Shown here: positions 13,542 through 24,979 of the stretch, piece after piece | Position numbering within the stretch: the stretch's first letter is position 1 | Layout: every line of letters starts with the position of its first letter | Source: Formicarius rufipectus | Taxonomy: Eukaryota > Chordata > Aves > Passeriformes > Formicariidae | Length of the DNA stretch: 64,000 nucleotides | Assembly: GCA_013399695.1 (NCBI GenBank) | Contig: VXAU01006172.1 | Coordinates: 535,608-599,607, forward strand | Direction of reading: 5' to 3' | Position numbers and translations under genes: made by a program | The notes under the pieces: model-generated | What the model was told of the DNA's origin: nothing | What the model saw: the letters and a program-made list of their open reading frames with translations, nothing else | The model's database searches: none

Positions 13542-14129
13542 GTATGTCACCAGACCCTTGGGGGACAGCCATTCTTGATCTGTGACTGCTGTGTCTGGTC
13601 GCTCTTCAAAGACATAAACACGAAACCCAAGTCTTTGTGCAATGCAGCAATGCAAATCCACACCTCACCACAGTCACAAAACTGTGACACTGTAGCTCCC
13701 CGTGGCAGCAGCACGTGGTTTCCTGCTCCAAAGGCAGAACCGAGTGGTGGTGGAAAGAAGCAAAGGTGCAGTTACTGCTGACTTACCCAGGAGGTGACAC
13801 ATGCACAGTGCAGAAGGTGACACCAGCTGTCCTTCAGACTTCCAGCACACTTATCTCAGTGAATGGACATGAGGAAGGTGGTATTTGACTCCTATAGCTT
13901 AACTTGCTATGCCCCACCTTTGTGTAAGTTCTCAAGCAAGTTTCTGTGGCTGGATGCACCTCCCTGGCTGGGTGCACATCTTCAGGAGACACATATTCTT
14001 TCATTGTACTGCCACTCATGGTAAGTGTGGATGTTTACTTTTGTCAACATTGGATCATGTGGCAAGGTGACTCCTTCCCTTTTCTTCTCTCTGACCAAGT
14101 AGATGCCTGCCAATAGGCAGAACATAATT
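13542..14129. other. Unique non-coding sequence
   Basis: A slightly GC-richer single-copy stretch. I see no exon with supported splice sites beyond the candidate just upstream, no repeat and no RNA gene. Confidence 0.5.
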
Positions 14130-14197
14130 CCTTTCCTTTCCTCTTTCCTTTCCTCTTTCCTTTCCTCTTTCCTTTCCTCTTTCCTTTCCTTTCTCCC
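14130..14197. repeat. 12-bp pyrimidine minisatellite (TTTCCTTTCCTC)n
   Basis: At least four tandem copies of the 12-base unit tttcctttcctc are present, followed by a degenerate CT-rich edge. Because the unit is a multiple of three, the minus strand stays open and would encode a repeated Gly-Lys-Arg-Lys. That apparent protein is a by-product of the repeat, not a gene. Homopyrimidine mirror-like tracts of this kind can adopt triplex DNA. Confidence 0.9.
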
Positions 14198-15298
14198 CCT
14201 ATCCCTGTCTTCCTCCCTTCCTCTCTCCTGATGGTTTGCACTCAGATGGCTGTTTCCCTCAGCAGTCCCTCCTCTCCCAAACGTGAGTGCATCCCTATTT
14301 GCAGCTATTCCAGCCTGGCCACAGCAAGGTCAGCAGTGGCCCACACATGTAATAGCAGCAATCGCCCCAGTCAGTTCAGAAGTGCATGGAGGAGGCACTG
14401 GGTGATTGAGCTGGCGCAGGTACTAATGATACTGAACAGCAGTGTAGCATATTTTCCCTATTCCCCCACTCACACACACTTCAATCACCTACAAAGTTCC
14501 TAATGTGGTCAAGCTCGTATGCATTTTTTGCTTTGGCCCCAAAAAACTACGGCTACCGCCTCCCCCCACTATTGCCAGTTGCATTTCAAGTCTCTGTGGC
14601 AAAGCAGGGAGATGCTGCAGCTGTTCAAACAAACCATTTCTGGAAGTGCTAACACAAGCAGATGACAGTGGGATTTAGAAACGGCCAAACCATTTGGCTG
14701 CAATTTTCCACTGAATTTCAGCTAGAGGTAGTACCGCCCCCTTCTCTTCTGGAATAAAAGATTCCTACCCTTATTGTTATAGATGGGTAAAGATTTGGGT
14801 TTTTTTTTTTCCGTATAAAAATATACAGAAGCCTGCATTAGCCCATCCTAAACTGAACAATCACAAGAACTTGCCTAAACTCATTTACTTATGGTACAGG
14901 ACTCAGGACTCCTGCCCTGCAGAGTTTAATTTCATCTGTCTTTTGTGCTTGTCACAGTGAAGTGGGAATTCTTAGATTGTAAGTGATATACAAAAAATTG
15001 AGTTCTTCAGTAATCCAAAAGATAAGAAATAATAAATGATTCAGGAATGCTGCTAAAAAACAACTCCACAATGAACCCCTGTAAATGTTAAGATGGAACC
15101 CTGAAAAACCTAACTTTTGTTGACTTTAATAATTTTTAGAAGTTCATTGTGAACAAAGCTACAGGATTATATAATTTTACAGTGTTGTTCATGCTGGGTT
15201 GCCATGCATTTGTTGTGCTTGTGAAACTTGTACAGAGTGGTTGTAAAATGTTAATTTTCCAATATGATAAAAATTAACATCCTTTTAAGCCAAAGTCA
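14198..15298. other. Unique non-coding sequence
   Basis: Single-copy AT-rich sequence with short T and A runs (for example near 14800). No exon, RNA gene or transposon was recognised up to the CR1 boundary. Confidence 0.5.
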
Positions 15299-15846
15299 CA
15301 GGATCACAGAATCTCAGAATATCACAGAATCACAGAATATGCTGAGTTGGATGGCACCCACAAGGATCATCAAGTCCAACTCCTGACCCTGCACAGGACC
15401 ATCCCCAACAGTCACACCATGTGCCTGAGACTATTGTCCAAACGCTTCTTGAACTCTGTCAGGCTTGGTGCTGTGACCACCACCTGGGGGGCCTGTTCTA
15501 GCATTCAGCAACCCTCTGGGTGAAGAACCTTTTTCTAATATCCAGCCTAAACCTCCTCTGACACCACTTCAGGCCATTGCCTCGGGTCCTGTCACTGGTC
15601 ACCACAGAGAAGAGATCAGTGCCTGCCTCTCCTCTTCCTCTCACAAGGAAGTCATAACTGCAATGAGGTCTCCCCTCAGTCTCCTCCAGACTGAACATAT
15701 CAAGTGACTTCAGCCACTCCTCATACGGCTTCCCCTCAAGGCCCTTCACCATCTTTGTTGCCCTTCCTTGGATGCTCTCTAATGGCTTGATAGCTTTCTT
15801 ATACTGTGGTGCCCAAAATTGCACACAATACTCAAGGTGAGGCTGT
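15299..15846 (-). mobile_element. CR1 LINE, 5'-truncated, with ORF2 C-terminal remnant
   Basis: Read on the minus strand, the element ends at 15299-15350 in 'cagaat/cacagaat' tail units and the avian CR1 3' signature (on the plus strand 'aaggatcatcaagtccaact'). Upstream on the minus strand is a 108-codon remnant of the end of the CR1 polyprotein (15824-15498). It contains the family phrases 'LESIQGRATKMVKGL' and 'FRLDIRKRFF', close to what intact CR1 copies encode. The element lacks the endonuclease and catalytic reverse-transcriptase parts, so it is dead. The 3' UTR closely resembles the CR1 tail at 25216-25402, suggesting the same subfamily. Confidence 0.95.
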
Positions 15847-17508
15847 GCTCTTTTCCTTGAGTCACATTGCTAGACAGTTTGGCCTGGAATTCATATGGCC
15901 AGTTCAAACAGTATTAAGACATATCAGTAGCTCTGTATTGATCCAGTCTTGTTCAGACACTTTGGGAAGCAAATTTAATATTATTTTTCTCTCACTAGCA
16001 AAGTTGTTTCAGACTTTGGTTTGAAAAACACATCCACAGTTCACTGGTTCAGAGATAAGACTCATATCTCTTTAGAAGGTTTTCTTTCATCCAAGAAGTT
16101 TAAAATGCTGTACAGGGAAGCAAATGAGTGCCTACCCATTTATACTGTTAGCAGGTTTGCTTTATGCTTCTCTTGGTTATTTATTGCTTCTGCATCCAGT
16201 CTTCTCCCACTGCATGAGAGCGACTGTGACTGATGGCAGGTTGTGGCATGCAGGAAGATCAGCAGGGTCCTCAGAGTTAGCAGGCAAGTTTAATCACTGA
16301 AGCAGATGAAAATCAAATTGGAAACATGTTGCTGTGAGTAAAACCAGATTCAATTCACAACGAATGCTAGAGGGGAGAGACAGGATGTTTTAGTATTTTT
16401 GGCTGTGATGACTGCTGTGTTCTACAGCTCTTTTTCCGGATGAGTTGAGCTATGAAGGTCAGCTTTCTGTGCTCTCTGCATAGAAGAGGTACTTACGGCA
16501 AGGCAATTCTAAGTTTTCTAAGTTATTCAATATCTCTTGACTCTTTACTTAATAATTACCTCAGATGACCCAAGGGTGAAGTCACTACCAGCATTGCTAC
16601 AACAGCTGTAACAGCAAACTACTGTCACCTTAGTGACTTCCTGTACTGCTAAGTTTAATGAAAAATGTGCCACTTCAGTGAGACCAAAGATACCAGAAAA
16701 TAGGGTTTGGGAAATAACAGTATTACCTCAGAAATGTCATCTCCTTGGTGGCTGAAGAAATTAATTTCATAAAGGTATAAAAATCCTCATAAATGTTTGA
16801 CAGCTTTATGTAAATGCAATAAACCAAAGGTGTAGGGAGAAGAAATGAAATTCCTTTTGCATTTATGATGTGCAACAAAATTATAATGCGGATAAGGACA
16901 AAATGACCTATAAACGTGAAACACGTGGTTTAATATCTCATATGGCAGCAGTGTCCCTGTTGAGTGAGCATGTGCAGTGCTGCGGCATTACAGGCCCTAT
17001 AGCATCATCAGTGCTGGGGTGGGTGGTGAAGGAGCAGTGCAACAACTCTCCTTCTTCCAAAGTAAGTGTTGGACTTTGTGGGATCTTTCAGGAAAAAAAA
17101 AAAAAAAAAAGAAAGATAAATATTTGTGAGTCACATGACTATAAGAGTTGTGAGCCTGACTCTTGGAGGCTTAACACCAGTAACTGTCTGTTTACCTGTA
17201 CTGAAAGTTTTTCTTCCCTAAAGGATTGAAGTTCACCCTTGTACTGAAATCTGGCACAAGGTCTTTTTTGGACCATAGGTGCTTTCAGGGTGAGAGCTGC
17301 AGATGTCTTGTATTTGGCCTAACTTGACTTCCTATTGCTTTTCAACTGAAACCTGTCATTCAGGGCTCTTCTTGTCTTATTAAGCGTGGAAGGAGAGAAA
17401 GTTGTGAGGTGTCCCACAGAGAACCCCTCAGCACATCTGGACAGAGGGGTGGGTGCTGTCCCTTCCTTAGCTGGCCATCACTCTCTGTCCCCTTGCCACT
17501 TTTGCCAA
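15847..17508. other. Unique non-coding sequence
   Basis: No gene was recognised. A run of 18 A lies at 17093-17110. Open frames of 70-119 codons, for example 16870-17229, cross that A run and encode a Lys-rich stretch from it, arguing against coding. Confidence 0.5.
17093..17110. repeat. Poly(A) run
   Basis: Eighteen consecutive A residues, a simple mononucleotide repeat prone to sequencing and slippage error. Confidence 0.9.
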
Positions 17509-17735
17509 ACCATGTTCAGTTAAACATGCAGATTGCTGAAAGCTCCAGCATGCTTATACTTTGCACAAGCACATGGTGGGAACAAAGAGATCTTCTCTTT
17601 AAAATATGGTAAAGCAGATAACTGGTTCTGTTTTGAACCTATGTGGTAAATAATATTATAACTGCCAGCATCTTGTCTCTTGATAAAGAATTTTATTATC
17701 CTGACTCCTGAGCACAGGTTTATTTTGACATATCC
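17509..17735 (+). repeat. Copy A of a locally duplicated segment
   Basis: Two parts, 17509-17556 and 17682-17735, resemble 18665-18712 and 18712-18766 in the same order and orientation. The first part matches at roughly 38 of 48 positions and shares the exact core gcagattgctg. The second shares the exact core gtttattttga. Copy A carries about 120 extra bases between the two parts. This suggests an old local duplication, or two copies of an unnamed old repeat, with an insertion in this copy or a deletion in the other. Confidence 0.5.
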
Positions 17736-17879
17736 ATGGCATATGTGCCAGGGTCTCCTCCTTCAGCACAGAACTGCTCAGGACAATGTTGCTGGAGGTC
17801 AATTTACAGCTAATTTTACTTCTGACTGTAGTAGATACCCATGTGCAGAGAAGCTCCTGGTGAAGATCTTGCCCTGAAT

Positions 17880-18190
17880 CTGCTCTGCTGGTTTCCATGG
17901 CAAACTGGGACCTTTGGCTTGCTGCCCTGCCCTGCTGGCAGGAAGAGCAGGGTAACCCACCACGGTGGGTCTGAGCCACACTGCAGGAGCTCAGGGGGCT
18001 GCCAGCGCTGCTGCCCCAGCTGTCTGCCTCTGGCCTGGACAGCTGGACAGGAGCTGCCCACGAGCTGCTGAGGGATTACTGTCTGTGAAGTGCCTCTTTC
18101 TAAGCCATGGCCATCAGGCAGCTGCTGGGTGGGCAGCTCGAGTGGCTGTGCTGGGACTGGCACAGACAGCCAGCACTGGTAACCCAGCAG
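17880..18190. other. GC-rich patch without recognised gene
   Basis: This stretch between the two duplicated segments is clearly more GC-rich than its surroundings and is open in several frames on both strands. It includes a short palindrome, acccacc-ac-ggtgggt, at 17955-17970. The simultaneous openness of many frames points to composition, not coding. It is CpG-poor and so not a CpG island. Confidence 0.5.
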
Positions 18191-18664
18191 CTGTAACTGC
18201 CTAGTAATCCTTCTCTGAGAACTAAGGCTGACCTGTCAACACAGGGCAGGTTTGGGCTTTTCCAGTTGTTTTGCTTCCTTGCTCTCCTACTATAATCCTT
18301 TTCCATCATTTCCACTATTGCAAACCATTTATGAGAAATGATTTCTGAGTATAAATCAGAGCTAAGTAGGCTAAAGTAAATCAGAGAAAGAGAAAAATCT
18401 GATTTGATGTTGTAGCATCATCAGGCACGCCAGATTTTCAGGCAAAGAGCTGGAGACTGTTAGACTGACTCATCACTATGTTTGCAGCTCAGGGGAGGTT
18501 TGCAGCTGGTTGGGTAAGTATGCTGTCAGAGAAAAAAATGTTGAGCAATGAAGAACAGAAATCTATGCCAAAGGCATACTGGCTTTGATAACTTGTTCCT
18601 GTGCTGAAATTTGGACAAAGGGCTCTTACGGAGTTGTTTTCTTCATGTCTAGATCCAGTTTCAG

Positions 18665-18766
18665 ACCATATTCAAATAGATCTGCAGATTGCTGCAAGCT
18701 CCAGTGTGCTTGATAATGAGCTTTCTCATCCTGTTGACCTTTGAGTGCAAGTTTATTTTGATATAT
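18665..18766 (+). repeat. Copy B of a locally duplicated segment
   Basis: The partner of 17509-17735. The two matching parts here are contiguous, whereas in the other copy about 120 bases separate them. No known repeat family was recognised. Confidence 0.5.
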
Positions 18767-18937
18767 GAGCGAGATTTCTCCAAAATCCACTCATGGCCTG
18801 ACAACTAGGGTACCCCTTCGTAAAAGAAGTGTGAGACTGCTCACCCATCAGCTAGGATGATCAGATAGCTCCCAAGCCTATCTGATGGTGACATTGCTCT
18901 AAACACAGCTGTCATCATATTTGGAAACACAAAATCC

Positions 18938-19648
18938 CATCAGGTCCTGCATGAGTGTCGGGGAAATTCCAACCATGAATACCATCTGGGCATAGAACAG
19001 ATGGTGAGCAGCCCTGAGGAGAAGAACTTGGGGGTGTTGGTTGACAAAAAGCTTGACATGACTCAGCAATGTGTGCTTGCAGCCCAGAAATCTAACCATG
19101 CCTTGGGCTGCATCAAAAGCAGCATGGTCAGCAGGTTGAGGGAGATGAGTCTACCCCTCTGCTCTTGTGAGACCTGAAATGCAGTACTGTGTCCAGCTCT
19201 GTGGCCCTCAACATAAGAAGGACATGGAACTGCTGGAGCAAATCCAAAGGAGGGTCATGAAGATGCTCAGAGAGTTGGGGCTGTTCATCCTGGAGAAGAG
19301 AAGACTTTCAGGAGAACTTCCAGTAGCTAGAGGGGGCTTTACAGGAAAGCTGGAGAGGGACTTTTTACAAGGGCATGTAGTAACTGGACAAAGGGTAATG
19401 GCTTCAAACGGAAGGAGGGTAGGTTTAGCTCAGATATTAGGAAGACATCCTTTACTATGAGAGTGGTAACACATAGGAACAGATTGCCCAGAGACCTTGT
19501 GGATGCCCCATCCCTGGAAGTGTTCAAGGGTAGGTAGAACAAGACTTTGAGAAACCTGGTCTAGCGAAAGGTGTCCCTTCCCATGGCAGGGGGATTGGAA
19601 CTAGACAAAGATTCTTTCTAGCCCAAACTATTCTATTATTCTATGATC
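18938..19648 (+). mobile_element. CR1 LINE, 5'-truncated 3' portion
   Basis: It begins at 'caggtcctgcatgagtgtcg', the CR1 region that encodes the end of the reverse-transcriptase domain, and continues through 'gaggagaagaacttgggggt' and the 3' UTR. It ends in a tail with 'ttctattattctatgat' near 19648. A 97-codon remnant (19167-19460) carries 'QLCGPQHKKDMELLEQIQRR', matching the CR1 C-terminal region. Frameshifts break the coding sequence. It is 5'-truncated, inactive and older or more diverged than the copy at 15.3 kb. Confidence 0.92.
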
Positions 19649-22600
19649 CTGCCAGAAGGCTGAGCCATGGATTGAACCTGAGGTGCCTTGAGGTATCCAG
19701 ACAGTACTGGATGTTCAGTCAGCTGGCTTTAGGGAGATCTTTGTAGATGACATTTTAAGCATGAAAACATCTATGCAGTGAGTGGGGAGTCCAGGACTGG
19801 CTGAGGGTGGCACTCTAGCCAGCATTTGGGATCTACTGTTTAATTTAATGTTCTTTTTACTTTAGTGTTGTACTATTCAGTGTCAGACAAAGAAATTCCT
19901 CTGTAGTGCACAGGTGATAGGGCTACAGATCTAGGCACACATCTGGTCTAAGTTCTCTGCCATCAGTCTCATAGTGTCCCTGTGCAGTGGTGAAGGCCAC
20001 ATGGCTGATAAGGACGAAACAGGCTGCAGGTCATGCAGAGGAATAGCATTGTGTTTTGTTCAGCAGGAGTCTAAAATAAATAGGATGTCTCACACTGGTC
20101 TGGGTGTGTACAACTCAACACACATGTCCTTAACCCAGCGTGTTGGGAGGGTGTGTGGAGCTCTAGTAACAGACTCCAGTCTCACCTCTTTATGTAGACA
20201 TACTCATGTCCATTTCCTCGGACCACTCTCCTCTGATGAAGCACTCAAACTTTTGTGTTGCAAAGCTGATGCTGAAGGACACTGCATGTGTTCCTGGCAT
20301 CTCACCAGCAGTTTTCTCAGTCTGTGGAAGACTGTGTTACAAGAAGCAGTGATATATGAAATGCTTTCCTTTAATGATGTTCTACAGGCAGTGATTTTTT
20401 TTCTTCAAATTTTCATTTCTTTTGATTCTTGGATTTTATTCAGCTGCCAACTGACCTGGAAACTGAACATAAACATACCAGACTTTCAGATCATTAAATT
20501 ATCACGTTTATTTATTGTGGGACATTATAATAAACATTATCATGTTTATTTATTCCTTACAGTTTGATTCAGTTTCAACTCTGACCTAAAGCAGAAAGCA
20601 CAAGAGGAATTGCTCGAAGTGAATATGGGTTTCTAGGTCAAACAGACCTTAGGGGCTGAAATTACAAACAAGCATGCATCTTATTTGTCCCAGCTGTTGA
20701 GGTCTGTGTTTATTTTGTAGTGACTATTTGTGTTCTGGTAATTCCAATTAGGCAAGAAGATACTGAAGCATAAGAAGTCCTGAAGAATTTATAGGCAACT
20801 TGTGGCTGAAGTGCAACAAACTAATGACACAGGCAGTAGGAGGGAAGGTGGGAGGAACAGCAGGGATAACAAAAACAGGATTGCGTGGTTATACAGAGAT
20901 ATATGTGGGTAGTCTGTGGTTCTGAATCACATGCAGAACAGACACTGCTGAAATCCAAAGAGCTGACCCAGCATTGCTCACCCTTGTACACCAGGGTTCT
21001 TATGGACAGCCTGTGGATGGAGTCAGACATGGACAGCATGCATCTGGTAATAGCCCAGAGAGAGAGGAGCCCAGGAGAGCTGCAGAAAGCTTGGCAATGG
21101 CCCCTTGGTTATAATGATGCTCTGAAAAACCTGAGAAGAAGGAAACACTTCCAGACCAAGTTATAGTTCTCCATTAAGTTTTCTGAGAAGGCCACTGATA
21201 CCATGAAAGGAAAAAGAGGCAGGCTACCAAAGGACTTAGTTTTTGACTTACAAGTCTTTTTTCCCTATTGGTGTATTTACAAGCTAATGATATAAAGTCA
21301 ACATAGTCTTTTTGATGTATACCAAGATATTATCAATGGTTTACACAGTAATTCATCCAGGTGGGTGTAGGTAGTAGTCTAGGAACAATTTTGTCTACCT
21401 AGGCTATAGTCTATAAAATGGATGCTGCTGATTCATACTGCTATTTGTTTGCCTTACAGTGTTTTGCCAATGTTTGCCTACATAGCACTTCCCTAAAGGT
21501 GGATTCATCTTCCTGTGTGAAACCATATGACACCATAATCAAGAAATTTTATATCCTTATATGCATGGCAATGTTTGCTTTTGAAACTCTTGCATCTAAG
21601 ACCCATAGCCAGTCTCGGTCCATTAGAAGAGCAAAAAAAAGCACAGCATCAGTTCAGAATAGTTTAGTCAGATTAGATTTGACAGGAACTGATGGACAGA
21701 GATGTGCTGTCAAACAAGGAAGAAACAGAGCTAGGTCTTTTTAAAAAACAGTAAGTTTTTGACTTGCTGTTTTCGGAAAGTGTACATCCCACTTGCTTGT
21801 GAAGTTCCTGGAGAAACATTTGCAAGTTTTGATAGAACTGCTACAGCTGGATAGCCAGTGGCAAGGGCTCAAACTGGTGGCTCTGAATTGTCTCTTTCCT
21901 TACCTGTGTTCTCTTTTGTTATGTTCACTTCATTTAACTGAGGGAAACAGTGTTAGTGCAATAGCAATCTCTTACTAAATTCTAAAGCCCATGTATTGCT
22001 TTTTCCTTTCTCTGGGCAGAGAGAGAAGTGTGAGGATACGAGCACAATATGGGCTGTTCAGATTTGGCCTGCTCCAGAATATATTTCCCTTCTGGTTTTA
22101 AGAGCAGGGAGAAGTTGCCTGTCTTTTTCTCACAGATGTACAGAGCATGTTCAAAGGGTGCTGGCATGCTTGACAGATGCTTTCCTTTTCTTGTTTGCTT
22201 TCATTATTAAAAATAAATAGCAGTGGAATACCAAGAGCCACAGTGCCTCTGCCCATTTCAAAATTCACATATACAAATATGATTTCTTTCTACTTTGATG
22301 GGAGTAAAAAGGGATTATGAGACATTAACTCATTTTCGACCTTTTCAAAATATTTTAGATGTGAATTAAATTGTTAAATTTGCCATCAGAATACTCAATG
22401 CAGGAGTCAAAAAAAGAAATCAGGAGGGGTAGTACCCTGCGTTCCCATCAGTGTGGTGCCACCCGAGCTGGTTGTACCACAACTCCAGCTGCAGGCTGAG
22501 CACCATCCCATTGCCATCAAGCATTGCTTCCTTGGCCCAAAATTCATTTCCATGCCTGAGTAAATCCACCCACATGCCAGACTACATCCTGCTGTGCCTG

Positions 22601-23399
22601 ACATTTCTGTACTGCACTGGCTCTGGGACACAGGAGCTGCCTGGAAAAGACAGAAATATGATTCAGCCATGCAGGTTTGCTTCCTTACCATTTATATTAG
22701 CAGAGGGGAAAGGCAGAGGGGAGTTCAGAGGCAACCCCACTTCAGAGAGATCAGCCATCACAGCCTTGGAGATGTGTGCAGACAGTCCAGCATTTTATTC
22801 TTAGAGAATCACACTAGAAATTAAAATGACTCATTGACAATAAAAGTATACTAGAAGAGAAACACTAATCAATGCTCAGATTTCCATGCTGCAAAGAACA
22901 TGACAGAACTACTCAGAGGCTACTCAGGGTTTGCTGCTTGAGTGGCTTTGGTCCCTGTCTGAAGTGACATAATTTTTTCGGAGACTTCTACAGAATTACT
23001 AGGAACTCCTGTTAATTGACCATGGTGTCTTTTGGCCACATCCAACACCTGCAAGACAAAGCCAGAGCTAAGGACCCAAGTATCCGGAGAGTGGCACACA
23101 AATCACACTGTTGCTGCCTGCCCCCAGGAAGCAGATACTTAGGAGCTGATATGCTATGGCTGGGGTCTTAGAGATATGGTTGCTTCAGGGCATTATTAAT
23201 TACAAAGCCTAAAATCTCTAGCACAATAGGCAGGGAGACCAAAGTGTCTGACTTTGGAGGAAAGATAGGATACTGCAGGCCATTTCAAATTCTCTCATCA
23301 GGCTCAGAAAGATTTCATTTTAGGATTGCCTGAAGTTAAAGCATTATCTGAACAGAGAGTGGGCAAATGTAAGCTCTTTTCTTGCTTAAAACTCCAGAC
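19649..23399. other. Unique non-coding sequence
   Basis: The longest open frame of the window outside the N gap (197 codons, 19974-20567) lies here. It has no domain, no repeated motif and no splice context that I recognise, and its C-terminal third comes from AT-rich sequence. I treat it as a chance frame. A small direct-repeat/hairpin cluster occurs at 20499-20554. No transposon was recognised. Confidence 0.5.
20499..20554. repeat. Direct repeat plus hairpin, AT-rich
   Basis: The 18-base words at 20499-20516 and 20537-20554 differ at a single position (ttatcacgtt/ttatcatgtt...). The second overlaps a hairpin at 20529-20550 with 9-bp arms aataaacat/atgtttatt and a 4-base loop. Confidence 0.65.
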
Positions 23400-23637
23400 T
23401 GTTGCATGAAGATGGCCAGAAATGTGGGTGACAATAAAAAGGTTTTTTCAAATACATTAATGGCAATAGGCAGTACCGAAATGTCATTGGCCCATTACAG
23501 GATGAGGACAGTCACCTCACAAACAGGGACAGAGACAAGGCGGAGGAATTTAACGCATTCTTTGCCTCTGTCTTCAATATGGCTTACAGATTGAGGGCAT
23601 CTCAGTGCCCCTAGCTGGAAGACCATTACTGTGAGAA

Positions 23638-23860
23638 TGATCAGCTCCCTGAAATTGTGCAAGATCTGCTGCTCCAGCTGGATTCCTAAAAATCAGTGAG
23701 GCCTGATGAGATTCATGCAAGAATCCTCAAAGAGTTGGCTGATGTCATAACTAAACCTCTCTTGATGATTTTTGAGTGGTCTTGGGAATCAAGAGAGGTC
23801 CCAGCTGACTGGAAGCTGGCAAACGTCCCAATTTTAAAGAAGGGCAAGAAGAAGGACCCT
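23638..23860 (+). repeat. First copy of exact 223-bp duplication at an assembly joint
   Basis: It is identical base for base to 23862-24084, with a single N at 23861 between them. Both copies are the same CR1 ORF2 segment. Old transposon DNA would not stay identical across two copies meeting at an N. An unmerged contig overlap is the natural explanation. Confidence 0.95.
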
Positions 23861-23861
23861 N

Positions 23862-24084
23862 TGATCAGCTCCCTGAAATTGTGCAAGATCTGCTGCTCCA
23901 GCTGGATTCCTAAAAATCAGTGAGGCCTGATGAGATTCATGCAAGAATCCTCAAAGAGTTGGCTGATGTCATAACTAAACCTCTCTTGATGATTTTTGAG
24001 TGGTCTTGGGAATCAAGAGAGGTCCCAGCTGACTGGAAGCTGGCAAACGTCCCAATTTTAAAGAAGGGCAAGAAGAAGGACCCT
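23862..24084 (+). repeat. Second copy of exact 223-bp duplication at an assembly joint
   Basis: The continuation of the CR1 reading into GNYRHFRLTS is intact only from this copy. This fits the first copy and the N being surplus sequence. Confidence 0.95.
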
Positions 24085-24530
24085 GGAAACTATAGGCATT
24101 TCAGGCTCACTTCAGTGCCTGATAAAGTCATGGAAAAGATTATTCTGAAAGGTATTGAAAAACACCTGAAAGACAATGCAGTCATTGTTCACAGCCAGCA
24201 TGGTTTCACTGAGAGTGAAGTCCTGCTTATCAAACCTGATTCCCTTCTACAACAAGGTAACTCACCCAGCTGATCAAGGGAAGCCAGATGATGTCATCTC
24301 TTTGGATTTCAGGAAAGCTTTCAATACTCAATCTCACAGGATCCTTCTGGACAAAATGTCCAGCACAGCTGGATAAACACATCATGTGGTGGGTGAGCAA
24401 TTGGCTCATGGGTTGAGCACAGAGGGTAATGGTGAATGGGGTAACATCAGACTGGTGATCTCTCACTAGGGGGGTTCCACAGGGGCTCCATCCTGGGCCC
24501 TGGGCTCTTCAACATCTTCATAAATGACTT

Positions 24531-24956
24531 NNNNNNNNNNNNNNNNNNNNNNNNNNNNNNNNNNNNNNNNNNNNNNNNNNNNNNNNNNNNNNNNNNNNNN
24601 NNNNNNNNNNNNNNNNNNNNNNNNNNNNNNNNNNNNNNNNNNNNNNNNNNNNNNNNNNNNNNNNNNNNNNNNNNNNNNNNNNNNNNNNNNNNNNNNNNNN
24701 NNNNNNNNNNNNNNNNNNNNNNNNNNNNNNNNNNNNNNNNNNNNNNNNNNNNNNNNNNNNNNNNNNNNNNNNNNNNNNNNNNNNNNNNNNNNNNNNNNNN
24801 NNNNNNNNNNNNNNNNNNNNNNNNNNNNNNNNNNNNNNNNNNNNNNNNNNNNNNNNNNNNNNNNNNNNNNNNNNNNNNNNNNNNNNNNNNNNNNNNNNNN
24901 NNNNNNNNNNNNNNNNNNNNNNNNNNNNNNNNNNNNNNNNNNNNNNNNNNNNNNNN
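24531..24956. other. Assembly gap (426 N)
   Basis: All bases are N. The gap replaces the CR1 reverse-transcriptase catalytic core and whatever joins it to the CA repeat on the far side. Apparent open frames running through it are meaningless. Confidence 1.
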
Positions 24957-24979
24957 ACACACACACACACACACACACA
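24957..24979. repeat. (AC)n microsatellite at gap edge
   Basis: About eleven AC units directly abut the N gap. The repeat may be longer inside the gap and may explain why assembly failed there. Confidence 0.95.

Larger units (their letters stand above)
23400..24530 (+). mobile_element. CR1 LINE, central ORF2 (reverse transcriptase) fragment
   Basis: This is the most complete CR1 coding stretch in the window. It covers the region just before and across the start of the reverse-transcriptase domain. Visible motifs include ELADVITKPL, DWKLANVPILKKGKK and GNYRHFRLTS (24084-24114), QHGF, then in another frame VISLDFRKAFN (about 24294-24330), and near 24475-24530 ILGPGLFNIFIND. Frames change between these blocks and stops intervene, so the copy is defective. 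The catalytic YxDD box would fall just beyond 24530, inside the N gap, and cannot be assessed. The stretch also contains a 223-bp duplication that is probably artefactual (see separate entries). Confidence 0.95.

Noticed and set aside
13099..13572. 157-codon minus-strand frame
   Set aside because: It reads through the complement of the poly(T) run as poly-Lys, has no family motif, and overlaps the plus-strand splice-like signals.
14044..14241. Minus-strand frame with repeated GKRK
   Set aside because: It is produced by the 12-bp minisatellite, and no other evidence for coding exists.
19974..20567. 197-codon open frame on the plus strand, the longest outside the N gap
   Set aside because: No domain, signal or family motif is recognisable, there is no promoter or splice context, and amino-acid use follows local base composition. 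A frame of this size is plausible by chance in 64 kb of six-frame AT-rich DNA.
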